46,003 bases of DNA from Candidatus Margulisiibacteriota bacterium (GTDB taxonomy: Bacteria > Margulisbacteria > Riflemargulisbacteria > GWF2-35-9): positions 1-46,003 of the forward strand of contig JAQURL010000013.1 in the NCBI GenBank assembly GCA_028715625.1, written 5' to 3'. The notes beneath the pieces were generated by a model that worked only from the letters and a program-made list of their open reading frames with translations, did no database searches and had not been told where the DNA came from. Below are positions 1 to 7,526 of the stretch, piece by piece. The position numbers and the translations under genes are program-made. Numbering within the stretch: the stretch's first letter is position 1; each line of letters begins with the position of its first letter.

Positions 1-43
1 CATAAATAGTAATAGTAAAACTCTAAGAAGGACTGAGGTTGGC

Positions 44-280
44 GGATTCGAAGCCAAGCGAACGCCCGCAAGGGAAGAGCGAACAGGATGTGAGCGGAAG
101 TGAGCAAGGCTGGCCCGGAATGAGCTGACAGGAGGTCTGCGAAAGCAGGGCGAATCCTTTAGTCGCCAAAGCCTTGGCGTCGGCTACCCCTCTCTCCGCC
201 AGTCTTCGCTTAACGACGAACGAAGTGAGGAGTATAGCGAAGACTGGCTCGGCGTAGCTTTAGCTAAGCCGGGCAGCGTA
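44..280. repeat. GC-rich intergenic block of nested hairpins
   Basis: No gene is visible in positions 1-496. The first 280 bases are much richer in G and C than the rest of the window and are full of inverted repeats. GGATTCG (44-50) pairs with CGAATCC (151-157) and encloses two GNRA-type tetraloop hairpins, CCC-GCAA-GGG (65-74) and CTGC-GAAA-GCAG (137-148). CGCCAA/TTGGCG forms a hairpin at 164-179. GCCAGTCTTCGCT (198-210) pairs perfectly with 236-248. CGGCGTAGC/GCTAAGCCG pair at 250-271 with one mismatch. TGAGC occurs three times (91, 101, 121). This could be a dispersed repeat family or a structured RNA. I do not recognise it and no coding frame spans it. Confidence 0.55.
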
Positions 281-363
281 AAAGTTAAGTGTTGTCTTTC
301 AACTCTTCGACTCGGCAAGTCAGCATAACGAAGCCATGCACCCTTTTTTTAACATAAAACCAG

Positions 364-392
364 TTGACTTTAGATTATTTCAGTAGGATATT
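364..392 (+). promoter_or_regulatory. Candidate promoter upstream of the zinc-ribbon gene
   Basis: TTGACT (364-369) lies 17 bases before GATATT (387-392), which matches the -10 consensus at four of six positions. It would give a leader of about 97 bases before the gene at 497. That leader (393-496) is GC-rich and could fold through GTTCGCGG and CCGCGGAAC with one bulge. The -10 is weak, so the assignment is tentative. Confidence 0.35.
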
Positions 393-496
393 GATTCAAT
401 CGGGAACGGCTTTGTTCGCGGCTCTCTGGCCTGCAAATACTGTAAGCAAAAAAAAATCGGCTGCCCCGCGGAACAGCTGTTTAATAAAAACAAAAA

Positions 497-688
497 ATGA
501 ACTGCACCTTGTGCAAGAAGCCTATCAGTGAGTATAACCCTGAGTTTAATCAGTTAAAAATTGATGAAGCTCACTGCGCGGACATTTGCGCGGAGTGTAT
601 TGATAAATTTGTTAAGTGGCAATGGAGCAAAAACGCGAAACTTTTTCCCACAAAAGCAGCCAAAAAGATGTTTGGCAGCAAAACGTGA
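497..688 (+). CDS. Small zinc-ribbon-like protein, 63 aa
   Basis: The protein has two CxxC pairs, C3/C6 and C31/C34, spaced as in a compact zinc ribbon. A conserved-looking aromatic and basic tail (KWQWSKNAKLFPTKAAKK) follows. No signal peptide or membrane segment is visible. The function is unknown. It lies 12 bases before a GGQ-domain release-factor-like gene, which hints at a ribosome- or RNA-linked role, but that is inference from position only. No Shine-Dalgarno sequence precedes the ATG. Its TGA stop lies inside the extended -10 motif proposed for the next gene. The Cys spacing and lysine-rich end argue against a chance ORF. Confidence 0.75.
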   Translation: MNCTLCKKPISEYNPEFNQLKIDEAHCADICAECIDKFVKWQWSKNAKLFPTKAAKKMFGSKT

Positions 689-694
689 TAAAAT
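686..694 (+). promoter_or_regulatory. Extended -10 box, possible leaderless start
   Basis: TGATAAAAT has the TGn extension followed by TAAAAT (689-694) and ends six bases before the ATG at 701. No Shine-Dalgarno sequence is present and no good -35 is visible. The spacing would put transcription start at or next to the start codon. Confidence 0.4.
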
Positions 695-700
695 AATTCT

Positions 701-1111
701 ATGGAAAAGACGTTAATCTTACCACAAAAACAACAAGAACTGGAAAACAGGATGAACGCGCTGGGCATAACAGAAGAAAATCTCGTTGAAAAGTTTATTC
801 TGGGCAGCGGCAAAGGCGGGCAAAAGATCAACAAAACTTTTTCCTGTGTTTATTTAAAGCATATCCCCACGGGTATTGAGGTGAAATGTCAGCAGGATCG
901 TTCCCGGGCCCTTAATCGGTTTATAGCCAGGCGGCTGCTTTGCGATAAAATTGAGTCTTTAATTTTTCAAAAAGAATCAAAAATACAGGCGGAACAAGCA
1001 AAAATACGCAAACAAAAGAAAAGACGTTCCCGCAAAACCAAAGAAAAAATACTGCGGGATAAAAAAATTATTTCCCGAAAAAAAGAATCCAGAAAGAATC
1101 CAACTGATTAA
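701..1111 (+). CDS. GGQ-domain peptide chain release factor-like protein (ArfB/PrfH type)
   Basis: This is a 136-residue protein with the class I release factor catalytic motif GSGKGGQ near residues 35-41. It is followed by the usual downstream block ([17 protein letters not shown]) and a highly basic tail of about 45 residues. It lacks the codon-recognition domains of RF1 and RF2. This layout is typical of ArfB/YaeJ-type peptidyl-tRNA hydrolases, which rescue stalled ribosomes; the basic tail enters the empty mRNA channel in that family. The GGQ glutamine is the catalytic residue. No SD precedes the ATG, and a -10-like box sits six bases upstream. The stop overlaps the convergent gene on the minus strand by four bases. 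Whether it is ArfB itself or a related GGQ family is not certain. Confidence 0.85.
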   Translation: MEKTLILPQKQQELENRMNALGITEENLVEKFILGSGKGGQKINKTFSCVYLKHIPTGIEVKCQQDRSRALNRFIARRLLCDKIESLIFQKESKIQAEQAKIRKQKKRRSRKTKEKILRDKKIISRKKESRKNPTD

Positions 1112-1719
1112 TAGAAAAGACGAAATTTATAATTCAGAAAATATACTGCGACAGCAATTTTATTAAACAGTCTGGAATTGTTAAGAGAATTTTGTATTGT
1201 CGGTATTGTTTCTGTCAGCAATTTGTGGTCAGGCAGGGATTCTTCTACCAGATGATCATTTAGAAGTAAGGCTATACGCAACAGTTCGGGCCTTAATTTG
1301 CGTTGATAGTTGAATTGCTCAAAAAATAAAGCAGGGAAACGTCCGGAAAATAGTGATTTAATCAGAAGCTCAAATTTTTTATTATATTCTATGGGGATTC
1401 CGCCGAACCGCATGCTTCCGGGTGAAACAACAAGACTAAAGTCGTCAGACCCTTTTTTTATTCTGAAACCGAACCAATTATTTTCCAGATTTTTTTTATT
1501 AAGCAGTAATTGATTGTTTTGTGCCAATAACTGGTGTGTAATATTTTTCCCCAATAATATTTTTTCGCTTCTGGCATTCCATAAACCTCTTATTGTAGGC
1601 CTTTCGGAAATCAGGGAGTTCATCAAGTTCAGATAAACAAAAGAAGAGTTATCATCAAAGAAGACCCCAGTGGCTTCAACTGGCAGGTAATTATTCGAGG
1701 AGATAATTTTGGTAAACAT
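1108..1719 (-). CDS. Hypothetical protein, about 203 aa
   Basis: I do not recognise this protein. It is a soluble-looking mixed alpha/beta sequence with no signal peptide, no membrane segment and no cysteine cluster. It has leucine- and asparagine-rich stretches and a central [14 protein letters not shown] segment. I chose the ATG at 1719. An in-frame TTG at 1755 would add twelve residues (HRVFFFNDNYI) and is the only alternative. Neither has a clear SD. It converges with the GGQ-domain gene (4-base overlap) and diverges from the DEAD-box helicase. It is placed as a gene because it is a long open frame filling a gap left by confident genes. Confidence 0.6.
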   Translation of the reverse strand: MFTKIISSNNYLPVEATGVFFDDNSSFVYLNLMNSLISERPTIRGLWNARSEKILLGKNITHQLLAQNNQLLLNKKNLENNWFGFRIKKGSDDFSLVVSPGSMRFGGIPIEYNKKFELLIKSLFSGRFPALFFEQFNYQRKLRPELLRIALLLNDHLVEESLPDHKLLTETIPTIQNSLNNSRLFNKIAVAVYFLNYKFRLFY

Positions 1720-1807
1720 AATATAATTGTCGTTAAAAAAGAAAACCCGATGCAAAAAAATAGAAAATTTTAGTACAAATCTTGGTCTGTGTGTGGTTTT
1801 TTGAATA

Positions 1808-1816
1808 TGCTATACT
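1808..1816 (+). promoter_or_regulatory. Extended -10 promoter of the DEAD-box gene
   Basis: TGCTATACT (TGn plus TATACT at 1811-1816) lies about 92 bases before the helicase ATG. No good -35 is found at the right distance, as is common for extended -10 promoters. A leader of roughly 85 bases would result. Confidence 0.4.
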
Positions 1817-1907
1817 TAGGAACTGGAGAAGATAACAGATTAATTATACTGCCGACATATATTCCTGAAAAATTATCTGTAATTATAGAAAACAGAAGGT
1901 GTAAGAA

Positions 1908-3491
1908 ATGGAAAAACTTAGAGAATTCAAAGAATTGGGTGTATCGGAAAGAATGCTGCGGGCCCTTAAAAAAAAGGGTTTTGAAGCGCCTACTCCCATT
2001 CAGAAGAAGGTCATTCCCTTACTTTTGGAAGGCACAGGTGATATTATCGGTCAGGCGCAGACCGGCACAGGCAAGACAGCCGCTTTTGGCATACCACTTC
2101 TGGAAAAGCTGGTGGAAAATAGCGGTTTTACTCAGGCACTGGTACTGGTACCTACCAGAGAACTGGCCATACAGGTCTCGGAAGAATTAAATTCTATTAA
2201 AAACGATTCCGCGCTGGTTATTTTTCCTGTTTACGGCGGACAATCAATGGAAATACAGATAAACAAACTGCGTCGCAACGTGGATATTATTGTGGGCACT
2301 CCCGGACGTACGCTGGATTTAATCAGAAGAAAAAAAATAATTTTGAATAAAATATCATATTTAATACTGGATGAAGCTGATGAAATGCTGAGCATGGGTT
2401 TTATAGAAGATATTGAACTGATTATGAAGAATACCGCTCCGGAGAAAAAGACCCTGCTTTTTTCTGCGACAATACCGGCACCTATAAAAAAGATAGCACA
2501 AAAGTATATGCGTAATTCCACACATGTTTCAGTTAACAGCTCAGAAGTAACCACAGTTTTAACCGAACAGATTTACTTTGAAGTGCACTCCGCCGACAGG
2601 TTCGAGGCCCTATGCAGGATCATTGATGCTGAAACAGATATGTTCGGTATTATTTTTTGCCGCACCAAACTGGAAGTAGATGAGATTGCCATTAAATTAA
2701 AAGAACGAGGTTATAAGGCCGAGGGTTTGCATGGAGACATATCCCAGACCATGAGGGAAAAGATACTAAAGAAATTTCGCAGTCACAACACATCTATTTT
2801 GGTGGCAACCGATGTGGCCGCCAGAGGCATAGATATTACAGATTTAACACATGTTATAAATTACTCACTTCCGCAGGATCCTGATTCCTATATTCACCGT
2901 ATCGGCCGCACAGGCAGGGCAGGTAAAAAGGGAACTGCCATTACTTTTATTACATCTTCCGAATACAGACGGCTAAACTATATAAAAAATCTGATTAATG
3001 CCGATATTAGGAAAAAAAAGCTTCCAGCTATTGCGGAACTGATCACCGCAAAAAAAGCAAAAATCAAGCAGGAACTGGAGAGGATAATTATAGCCGGTGA
3101 ACATCAGGATTACCTGGATTTGGCATCGGAATTAACTGCTGAAAATGATCCCAAAAATATTGTAGCCGCGCTCATAGAGCACATTTATGATGATGAGTTC
3201 AAGGAAAGCAGCTACCGGGAAATTAATGATGTTTCAGTTGATATGCAGGGCAAAACCAGGCTTTTTGTAGCTTTGGGCAAGATGGACCGCATGACGCCGC
3301 AGAGCCTGGCGCAATTTCTGGCCCGCGAAGGCAACATAGAGCCTTTTTTAATAAAAGATATAAAGGTCTATGACAAGTTTTCCTTTGTTACAGTACCTTT
3401 TAATATCGCGGAAAAATTCCTGCAGGTTTCCAACTCCAGAGACAAGAAAAGACAACGGCCGTTAATAACCAAAGCCAGGCCAATGAAGTAG
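1908..3491 (+). CDS. deaD: DEAD-box ATP-dependent RNA helicase, DeaD/CsdA type
   Basis: The 527-residue protein has the full helicase motif set. It has a Q motif near residues 5-32, AQTGTGKT (50-57), PTREL (82-86), TPGR (131-134), DEAD (155-158), SAT (186-188), DVAARGID (302-309) and HRIGRTGR (330-337). After the two RecA-like domains, a C-terminal segment around residues 445-510 (KTRLFVALGKMDRM and following) resembles the DbpA/CsdA RNA-binding fold. These enzymes unwind short RNA duplexes and act in ribosome assembly, mRNA turnover and cold adaptation. The start has an AAGGTG ribosome site seven bases upstream. The gene appears monocistronic and is followed by a palindromic repeat. The long basic tail of E. 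coli CsdA is mostly missing. Confidence 0.95.
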   Translation: MEKLREFKELGVSERMLRALKKKGFEAPTPIQKKVIPLLLEGTGDIIGQAQTGTGKTAAFGIPLLEKLVENSGFTQALVLVPTRELAIQVSEELNSIKNDSALVIFPVYGGQSMEIQINKLRRNVDIIVGTPGRTLDLIRRKKIILNKISYLILDEADEMLSMGFIEDIELIMKNTAPEKKTLLFSATIPAPIKKIAQKYMRNSTHVSVNSSEVTTVLTEQIYFEVHSADRFEALCRIIDAETDMFGIIFCRTKLEVDEIAIKLKERGYKAEGLHGDISQTMREKILKKFRSHNTSILVATDVAARGIDITDLTHVINYSLPQDPDSYIHRIGRTGRAGKKGTAITFITSSEYRRLNYIKNLINADIRKKKLPAIAELITAKKAKIKQELERIIIAGEHQDYLDLASELTAENDPKNIVAALIEHIYDDEFKESSYREINDVSVDMQGKTRLFVALGKMDRMTPQSLAQFLAREGNIEPFLIKDIKVYDKFSFVTVPFNIAEKFLQVSNSRDKKRQRPLITKARPMK

Positions 3492-3530
3492 GAAAAGTCT
3501 TGCGCATTCAACTATTTCAGGCTTACTTCT

Positions 3531-3566
3531 GTCATGCTGAGCCTGCTGAGCCTGTCGAAGCATGAC
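3531..3566. repeat. REP-like palindromic element after the helicase gene
   Basis: GTCATGCT (3531-3538) and AGCATGAC (3559-3566) form a perfect inverted repeat. Between them TGAGCCTGC and TGAGCCTGT (3538-3555) form a near-perfect tandem duplication. The core resembles palindromic repeats scattered between genes in many environmental genomes. It lies 40 bases after the helicase stop and could also act as an RNA 3' hairpin, though no T-run follows. Confidence 0.55.
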
Positions 3567-3620
3567 ACTTAATCTCTTAGTAACAACATAAAAATAAATT
3601 AAAAACAAACAATATTCCAA

Positions 3621-3649
3621 CTGTCAATTTATACTAAATTTGCTATTAT
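3621..3649 (+). promoter_or_regulatory. Promoter of the aminotransferase gene
   Basis: CTGTCA (3621-3626), a 17-base spacer and TATTAT (3644-3649) preceded by TGC form a plausible sigma-70-type promoter with an extended -10. It gives a leader of about 20 bases that carries a strong SD. Confidence 0.55.
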
Positions 3650-3676
3650 ATTAATAAACCTAAAAGGAGAGGAAGC

Positions 3677-4969
3677 ATGAACCCACTGGCACTTGAATTA
3701 AATGAAGTTATAGAGAGAACATCAAAGACTGTTTTTTCTTTGCTGAGCCATAAAGGCAAGCAGATTTATTTCCCCAAAAAAGGAATTCTTGCCCAATCCG
3801 CAGACGCGGCAAGCAAAAAAATTAATGCGACCATTGGAACAGCCGTTGAAGACGACGGTTCTCCTATGCGTCTTATGTCTATTGCCAAAGAAATCAATAT
3901 CAGTCCGGCTGGGGCTTTTCCTTATGCGGCAAGCTATGGTCGTCCGGATATCAGGGAAAAATGGAAAACCATGCTTTTTGAAAAAAATCCTTCGCTTGCA
4001 GGGAAAGAAGTAAGTCAGCCGGTGGTGACCAGTGCTCTGACGCATGGTTTAAGCATGGTAAGCTATATGTTTGTGGAGCCGGGTGATGAAGTGGCTGTCT
4101 CGGATCTGTGCTGGGATAATTATAGTTTGATTTTTGAAAACGCCAGCGGCGGGCATATTATCACTTATCAATTATTTAAAAATGGCGGATTTGATATGGA
4201 ATCGATGGAAAAAGTATGTTTTAACGGTAAAATCGGGAAAAAAATTTTGCTTTTAAATTTTCCCAACAACCCTGCCGGATATACCCCGACAACGGATGAA
4301 GTGCAGAAAATAGTGGCAGTAATTAAAAAAGCTGCTGATAAAGGAAATAAAATTCTGGTTATTATCGATGACGCTTATTTTGGCCTTGTTTATGAAGATG
4401 GTATTGAAAAAGAATCTGTTTTTTCTTATCTTGCAGATTGTCATGAAAATGTTCTGGCCATAAAGGTAGACGGCCCTACAAAAGAGGATTATGTGTGGGG
4501 CTTCAGGGTAGGTTTTCTGACCTTTGGTATAAAAGGTGCGACAAAAGAACTTTACAATGTACTTGAGGCCAAAACAGCCGGAGCAATAAGGGGGAATGTT
4601 TCAAATTGTTCCAATCTTTCACAGTCTTTGCTGCTCGCCGCCTATAAATCCGCTGAATACGAAAACGAGAAACAGCAGAAATATGAACTTCTCAAGTCTC
4701 GTTATGAAGCTGTAAAACAGACATTAAAAGACAATCCGCAATATCAGGATTATTTTGAGGCCATCCCGTTTAATTCGGGATATTTTATGTGTTTGGAATT
4801 AAAACATGGCCTGGATGGTGAGAAAGTCAGACAGATTTTATTAAATGATTACGATACCGGCGTTATCTTTATATCCGGGGTAATTCGTGTTGCTTTTTCC
4901 TCTGTAAGCAAAGATAAAATACCTCTGCTTTTCGGCAACATTTATGAAGCTTGTAAAAAGGCAAAATAA
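3677..4969 (+). CDS. PLP-dependent class I/II aminotransferase
   Basis: This 430-residue protein has the fold-type I aminotransferase landmarks: NFPNNPAG (194-201), DDAYFG (231-236) with the cofactor-binding Asp and Tyr, Lys269 in GPTKEDYVWGFRVGF as the probable Schiff-base lysine, and Arg277. It should be a cytosolic enzyme moving an amino group between an amino acid and a 2-oxo acid. The substrate cannot be read from sequence; the long N-terminal part before PYAASYGRPDIRE differs from typical aspartate aminotransferases. The start is well supported by AAAGGAGAGG before the ATG. The gene has its own promoter and ends exactly where the convergent aldo/keto reductase gene ends. Confidence 0.88.
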   Translation: MNPLALELNEVIERTSKTVFSLLSHKGKQIYFPKKGILAQSADAASKKINATIGTAVEDDGSPMRLMSIAKEINISPAGAFPYAASYGRPDIREKWKTMLFEKNPSLAGKEVSQPVVTSALTHGLSMVSYMFVEPGDEVAVSDLCWDNYSLIFENASGGHIITYQLFKNGGFDMESMEKVCFNGKIGKKILLLNFPNNPAGYTPTTDEVQKIVAVIKKAADKGNKILVIIDDAYFGLVYEDGIEKESVFSYLADCHENVLAIKVDGPTKEDYVWGFRVGFLTFGIKGATKELYNVLEAKTAGAIRGNVSNCSNLSQSLLLAAYKSAEYENEKQQKYELLKSRYEAVKQTLKDNPQYQDYFEAIPFNSGYFMCLELKHGLDGEKVRQILLNDYDTGVIFISGVIRVAFSSVSKDKIPLLFGNIYEACKKAK

Positions 4970-5842
4970 TTAAAATAAACCTTTAAGGTTGTCAGCAAGC
5001 TGTTTCAGATTACGCATACCGGTCAGGGCACAGGTTATGCCTGGCTGTTGTATTGTCCAGCAAAGCACTTCGGAGGCAATACTGCGTTTGCTCATTTCAG
5101 CCCTGGATTTTAAATCGGCAACCAGTTCGACGCTTTTATTCCAGATTTGATCATTCATAAACTGATAAAAGAATACCTTTGCTTCTTTACGCGAAACATC
5201 AGGTTTGGTTTTATATTTCCCGGTTAAAAGTCCGCCATGCAGGGGGCCATAAGCCAGAACACCGATTTTATTTTTTAAAGCGAATTGGACAATTTCATTT
5301 TCTATGGTTCGGTCCAGCAGGGAATACTGATGCTGAACGCTGACAAGCTCGCCCAGTGTCAGTGCTTTCTCCAACAAAGAGACCTGATGGTTGCAAAAAC
5401 CGATATGACGAATAAGGCCTTTATCCTGCAGAATAAGCAGAGCTTCCATAGTCTCTTGAATATCAACCCGTGGATCAGGCCAATGCGGTTGATAAAGATC
5501 TATATATTCGGTTTGCAGCCTGCGCAGAGAATCTTCTATTTCTTTAAAAATCTGTTTTTTGGAAAGGTCATGAATAAAACCTTCTTTTAAGCCGCACTTG
5601 GTGGCCAGAATAACTTTATCCCGGAAAGGTTTAATGGTTTTACCCACCACAGATTCGGCGTGACCGTTACCGTAGATTGGAGCGGTATCAATAAAATTTA
5701 TACCATTTTCCAAAGCTGTTTTTATAACAGCTTCAGACTCGCTGTCTTTAACATCGTGCCAGCCTGTTCTGCCTGTTATCCATGACCCCAGTCCGATAAC
5801 AGAAATGTTGAGGTCAGAGTTTCCTAATTTGCGATACCGCAC
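4970..5842 (-). CDS. Aldo/keto reductase family oxidoreductase
   Basis: The 290-residue protein carries the catalytic tetrad in order: Asp52 and Tyr57 (DTAPIYGNGHAE), Lys82 (TKCG) and His120 (LYQPHWPD). The barrel continues with GFCNHQ and ALTGMRNLKQL, which match the strand-4 and cofactor-binding regions of the family. These enzymes reduce carbonyl compounds with NAD(P)H. The substrate is unknown; the sequence resembles the broad YajO/Tas-like group. The start is GTG at 5842 with AAAGGAG about ten bases upstream. It is the last gene of a leftward operon. The preceding radical SAM stop lies six bases upstream, so translation is probably coupled. Confidence 0.92.
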   Translation of the reverse strand: MRYRKLGNSDLNISVIGLGSWITGRTGWHDVKDSESEAVIKTALENGINFIDTAPIYGNGHAESVVGKTIKPFRDKVILATKCGLKEGFIHDLSKKQIFKEIEDSLRRLQTEYIDLYQPHWPDPRVDIQETMEALLILQDKGLIRHIGFCNHQVSLLEKALTLGELVSVQHQYSLLDRTIENEIVQFALKNKIGVLAYGPLHGGLLTGKYKTKPDVSRKEAKVFFYQFMNDQIWNKSVELVADLKSRAEMSKRSIASEVLCWTIQQPGITCALTGMRNLKQLADNLKGLF

Positions 5843-5848
5843 AACACA

Positions 5849-6925
5849 TCAGCTCCTTTGTTTTTCAAAAACATGATCATTAAACCATTTTTCAAAATCT
5901 TCATTAGTCTCAAAGGAAAAACCGAAAACCTGTTTCCATACTGTCTGCGACTCCATGCATAGATAAATAAATTGTTCGGGATTATATTTTTTTATCCGGC
6001 CGGTTATTGTTTTATAGGCCCGTACCCTTCTGGGACGCAGATAACGAAGTTTGTTATCATCGCCGACAATAAATTCATCTATAAAGCCGGGGGATTTTTT
6101 AAAAAAGGACTGCATAAGACCTTTAGTAAAACGCAAGCAGCCCAGACTTATCCAGCTTATTTTTTCCGCGGGCACATAACGATAAATTAAGTCGATGACT
6201 TTTTTATAATCCTTTTCCATTTCTTCATAAAAAATAATCGGATCGAAATGAAAAGATAATTTATAACCGGCTTGTGCCAGTTTTTGAGCTGCTTCCAGAC
6301 GTTTTAGCAGGGAAGGAGTATTTCTTTCCACTTTTTGAATTATCTTATCAGTGTTTACAGACCAGCCGACAATAATGTTTCCCGGTGGAGTAATAGTCAG
6401 CAGATTGCCGACATTCAGCGATTTGGTTTTAAGCTCCAGCAGGATATGGGGATAATCTTTAAAAAAAGAAATCAGCTTTAAAGATATCCCGGAAATATTA
6501 TCAAGGGCCAGGCTGTCGGTAAACTCGCCGGTCCCAATCCTCATTTTTTCTTTATTAAGCTTTTTCAGCTGTCGTGGCAAATGTAATAACAATTCATCAA
6601 TATCGGTATAGATAACATGTGCTTTCAGCTCGAAATAATCTTGCAAAATACAGTAGGAACAGGAAAAAGGGCAGTTAATCTCGGTATTCAAAATATAATA
6701 ATTACAGCAACTATACTCGGTTGTTCCAGGACATTTTTTAAGAAAAGATCCCTTCAATCCTGTTAAAAGCAATACATCCGCCCTGTTGAATTTTTTAATA
6801 ATATTTTGTTCTTCCGCCGGTTTAAAAAAAGCAACAGGGATATTTTTAAAATGTTTTATTATAGATTTTGTAAAAGGCAGAGCTTTGATTTGTTCATTGA
6901 CCAGTAAATTTTTAAACGCCCTCAC
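5849..6925 (-). CDS. Radical SAM protein of the spore photoproduct lyase-like (SPL) family
   Basis: The 358-residue protein has the radical SAM cluster C85xxxC89xxC92 (CPFSCSYC) with the SPL family spacing. It also has GTGEFTDSLALDN (131-143), ELKTKS, GWSVNT and SFHFDPI. True spore photoproduct lyase repairs UV thymine dimers in spores and uses an extra cysteine about 45 residues after the cluster. Here that region reads GTGEFTDS with no cysteine, and nothing else in the window suggests sporulation. It is therefore more likely a non-spore SPL-family enzyme of unknown substrate, possibly acting on nucleic acid. The start is GTG with GGAG upstream. It overlaps the upstream unknown gene by 14 bases, which indicates tight coupling. 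Confidence 0.88.
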   Translation of the reverse strand: MRAFKNLLVNEQIKALPFTKSIIKHFKNIPVAFFKPAEEQNIIKKFNRADVLLLTGLKGSFLKKCPGTTEYSCCNYYILNTEINCPFSCSYCILQDYFELKAHVIYTDIDELLLHLPRQLKKLNKEKMRIGTGEFTDSLALDNISGISLKLISFFKDYPHILLELKTKSLNVGNLLTITPPGNIIVGWSVNTDKIIQKVERNTPSLLKRLEAAQKLAQAGYKLSFHFDPIIFYEEMEKDYKKVIDLIYRYVPAEKISWISLGCLRFTKGLMQSFFKKSPGFIDEFIVGDDNKLRYLRPRRVRAYKTITGRIKKYNPEQFIYLCMESQTVWKQVFGFSFETNEDFEKWFNDHVFEKQRS

Positions 6926-7526
6926 CGATTATCTCCAGAAGGTTTTCTATTTCAGCTTTTTTCTTTTTCAGTTCCAGGCAAATCTTATCAATATCAGCAG
7001 GATTTTTAAGCGAAATACAAAGGTCCAGGCAGTTACTTTCAAAATTATCTTTATAGCTGGCCTTCAGGGTGGAGCTGTTAATTTTTTTTAAAGATTGTTC
7101 CAGCTTTTCCTTAAGATCCATATATTGAGGGTATCGCAGTTTGCGCAGGTAACGCATGAATTCCTCTGATCTTTTTGAAGATTTAGGCTCAAAATTTTCC
7201 AGCAGAGCAAATTTAAAATTTTTGTTTTTTTGTAACTGCAATTCGTAAAGAAGCTGCACAAATTCATAGCTTTGATTGGCATTGAGCCTGAAATTATCGA
7301 TGATTTCTAATATTTTTTGCTTGTCAGTATTTAAATGTTTTTTTATATAACCAAGAGTTTTCTGAAATTCCAGTTGTTCGGAAAGCCCCAGATTGTTTAA
7401 GGTGGAAAAGTTATTCTTTTTTAGATTATTTACACTCACAAAAAAATAAACCAGACGATTAGTTCTGCCTCCTGTTTTGGCTTGACAAAATAAATCAATT
7501 AAATAACTATAGACTGATATTATCAT
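6912..7526 (-). CDS. Hypothetical protein coupled to the SPL-family gene
   Basis: I do not recognise this protein. Residues from about 45 onward are strongly helical, rich in Lys, Glu and Leu, and look like a small coiled-coil or helical-bundle protein. The start is uncertain. The longest frame begins at an ATG that overlaps the ATG of the divergent gene (shared CATG at 7524-7527), which leaves no room for a promoter. A strong AGGAGG site lies at 7473-7468 on this strand. It suggests initiation further in, perhaps at a non-ATG codon near residue 25 (CTG) or 30 (GTG). The stop overlaps the start of the radical SAM gene by 14 bases, so the two proteins probably work together. Confidence 0.65.
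   Translation of the reverse strand: MIISVYSYLIDLFCQAKTGGRTNRLVYFFVSVNNLKKNNFSTLNNLGLSEQLEFQKTLGYIKKHLNTDKQKILEIIDNFRLNANQSYEFVQLLYELQLQKNKNFKFALLENFEPKSSKRSEEFMRYLRKLRYPQYMDLKEKLEQSLKKINSSTLKASYKDNFESNCLDLCISLKNPADIDKICLELKKKKAEIENLLEIIGEGV
7482..7513 (+). promoter_or_regulatory. Candidate promoter of the membrane glycosyltransferase gene
   Basis: A perfect TTGACA (7482-7487) is followed by TATAGA (7508-7513) at a 20-base spacing, longer than ideal, 11 bases before the ATG at 7525. It lies inside the longest version of the divergent frame. This supports a shorter start for that gene. Confidence 0.3.

Noticed and set aside
30-60. tRNA-like T-arm (GGCTTCGAATCC on the minus strand)
   Set aside because: No matching acceptor, D or anticodon stems can be found at the right distances.
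1789-2190. 133-codon frame overlapping the helicase N-terminus
   Set aside because: It is a different reading frame across a confident DEAD-box gene and codes for arginine-rich, motif-free sequence.
5849-6925. Genuine spore photoproduct lyase
   Set aside because: The extra catalytic cysteine is missing and no sporulation gene is present in the window.
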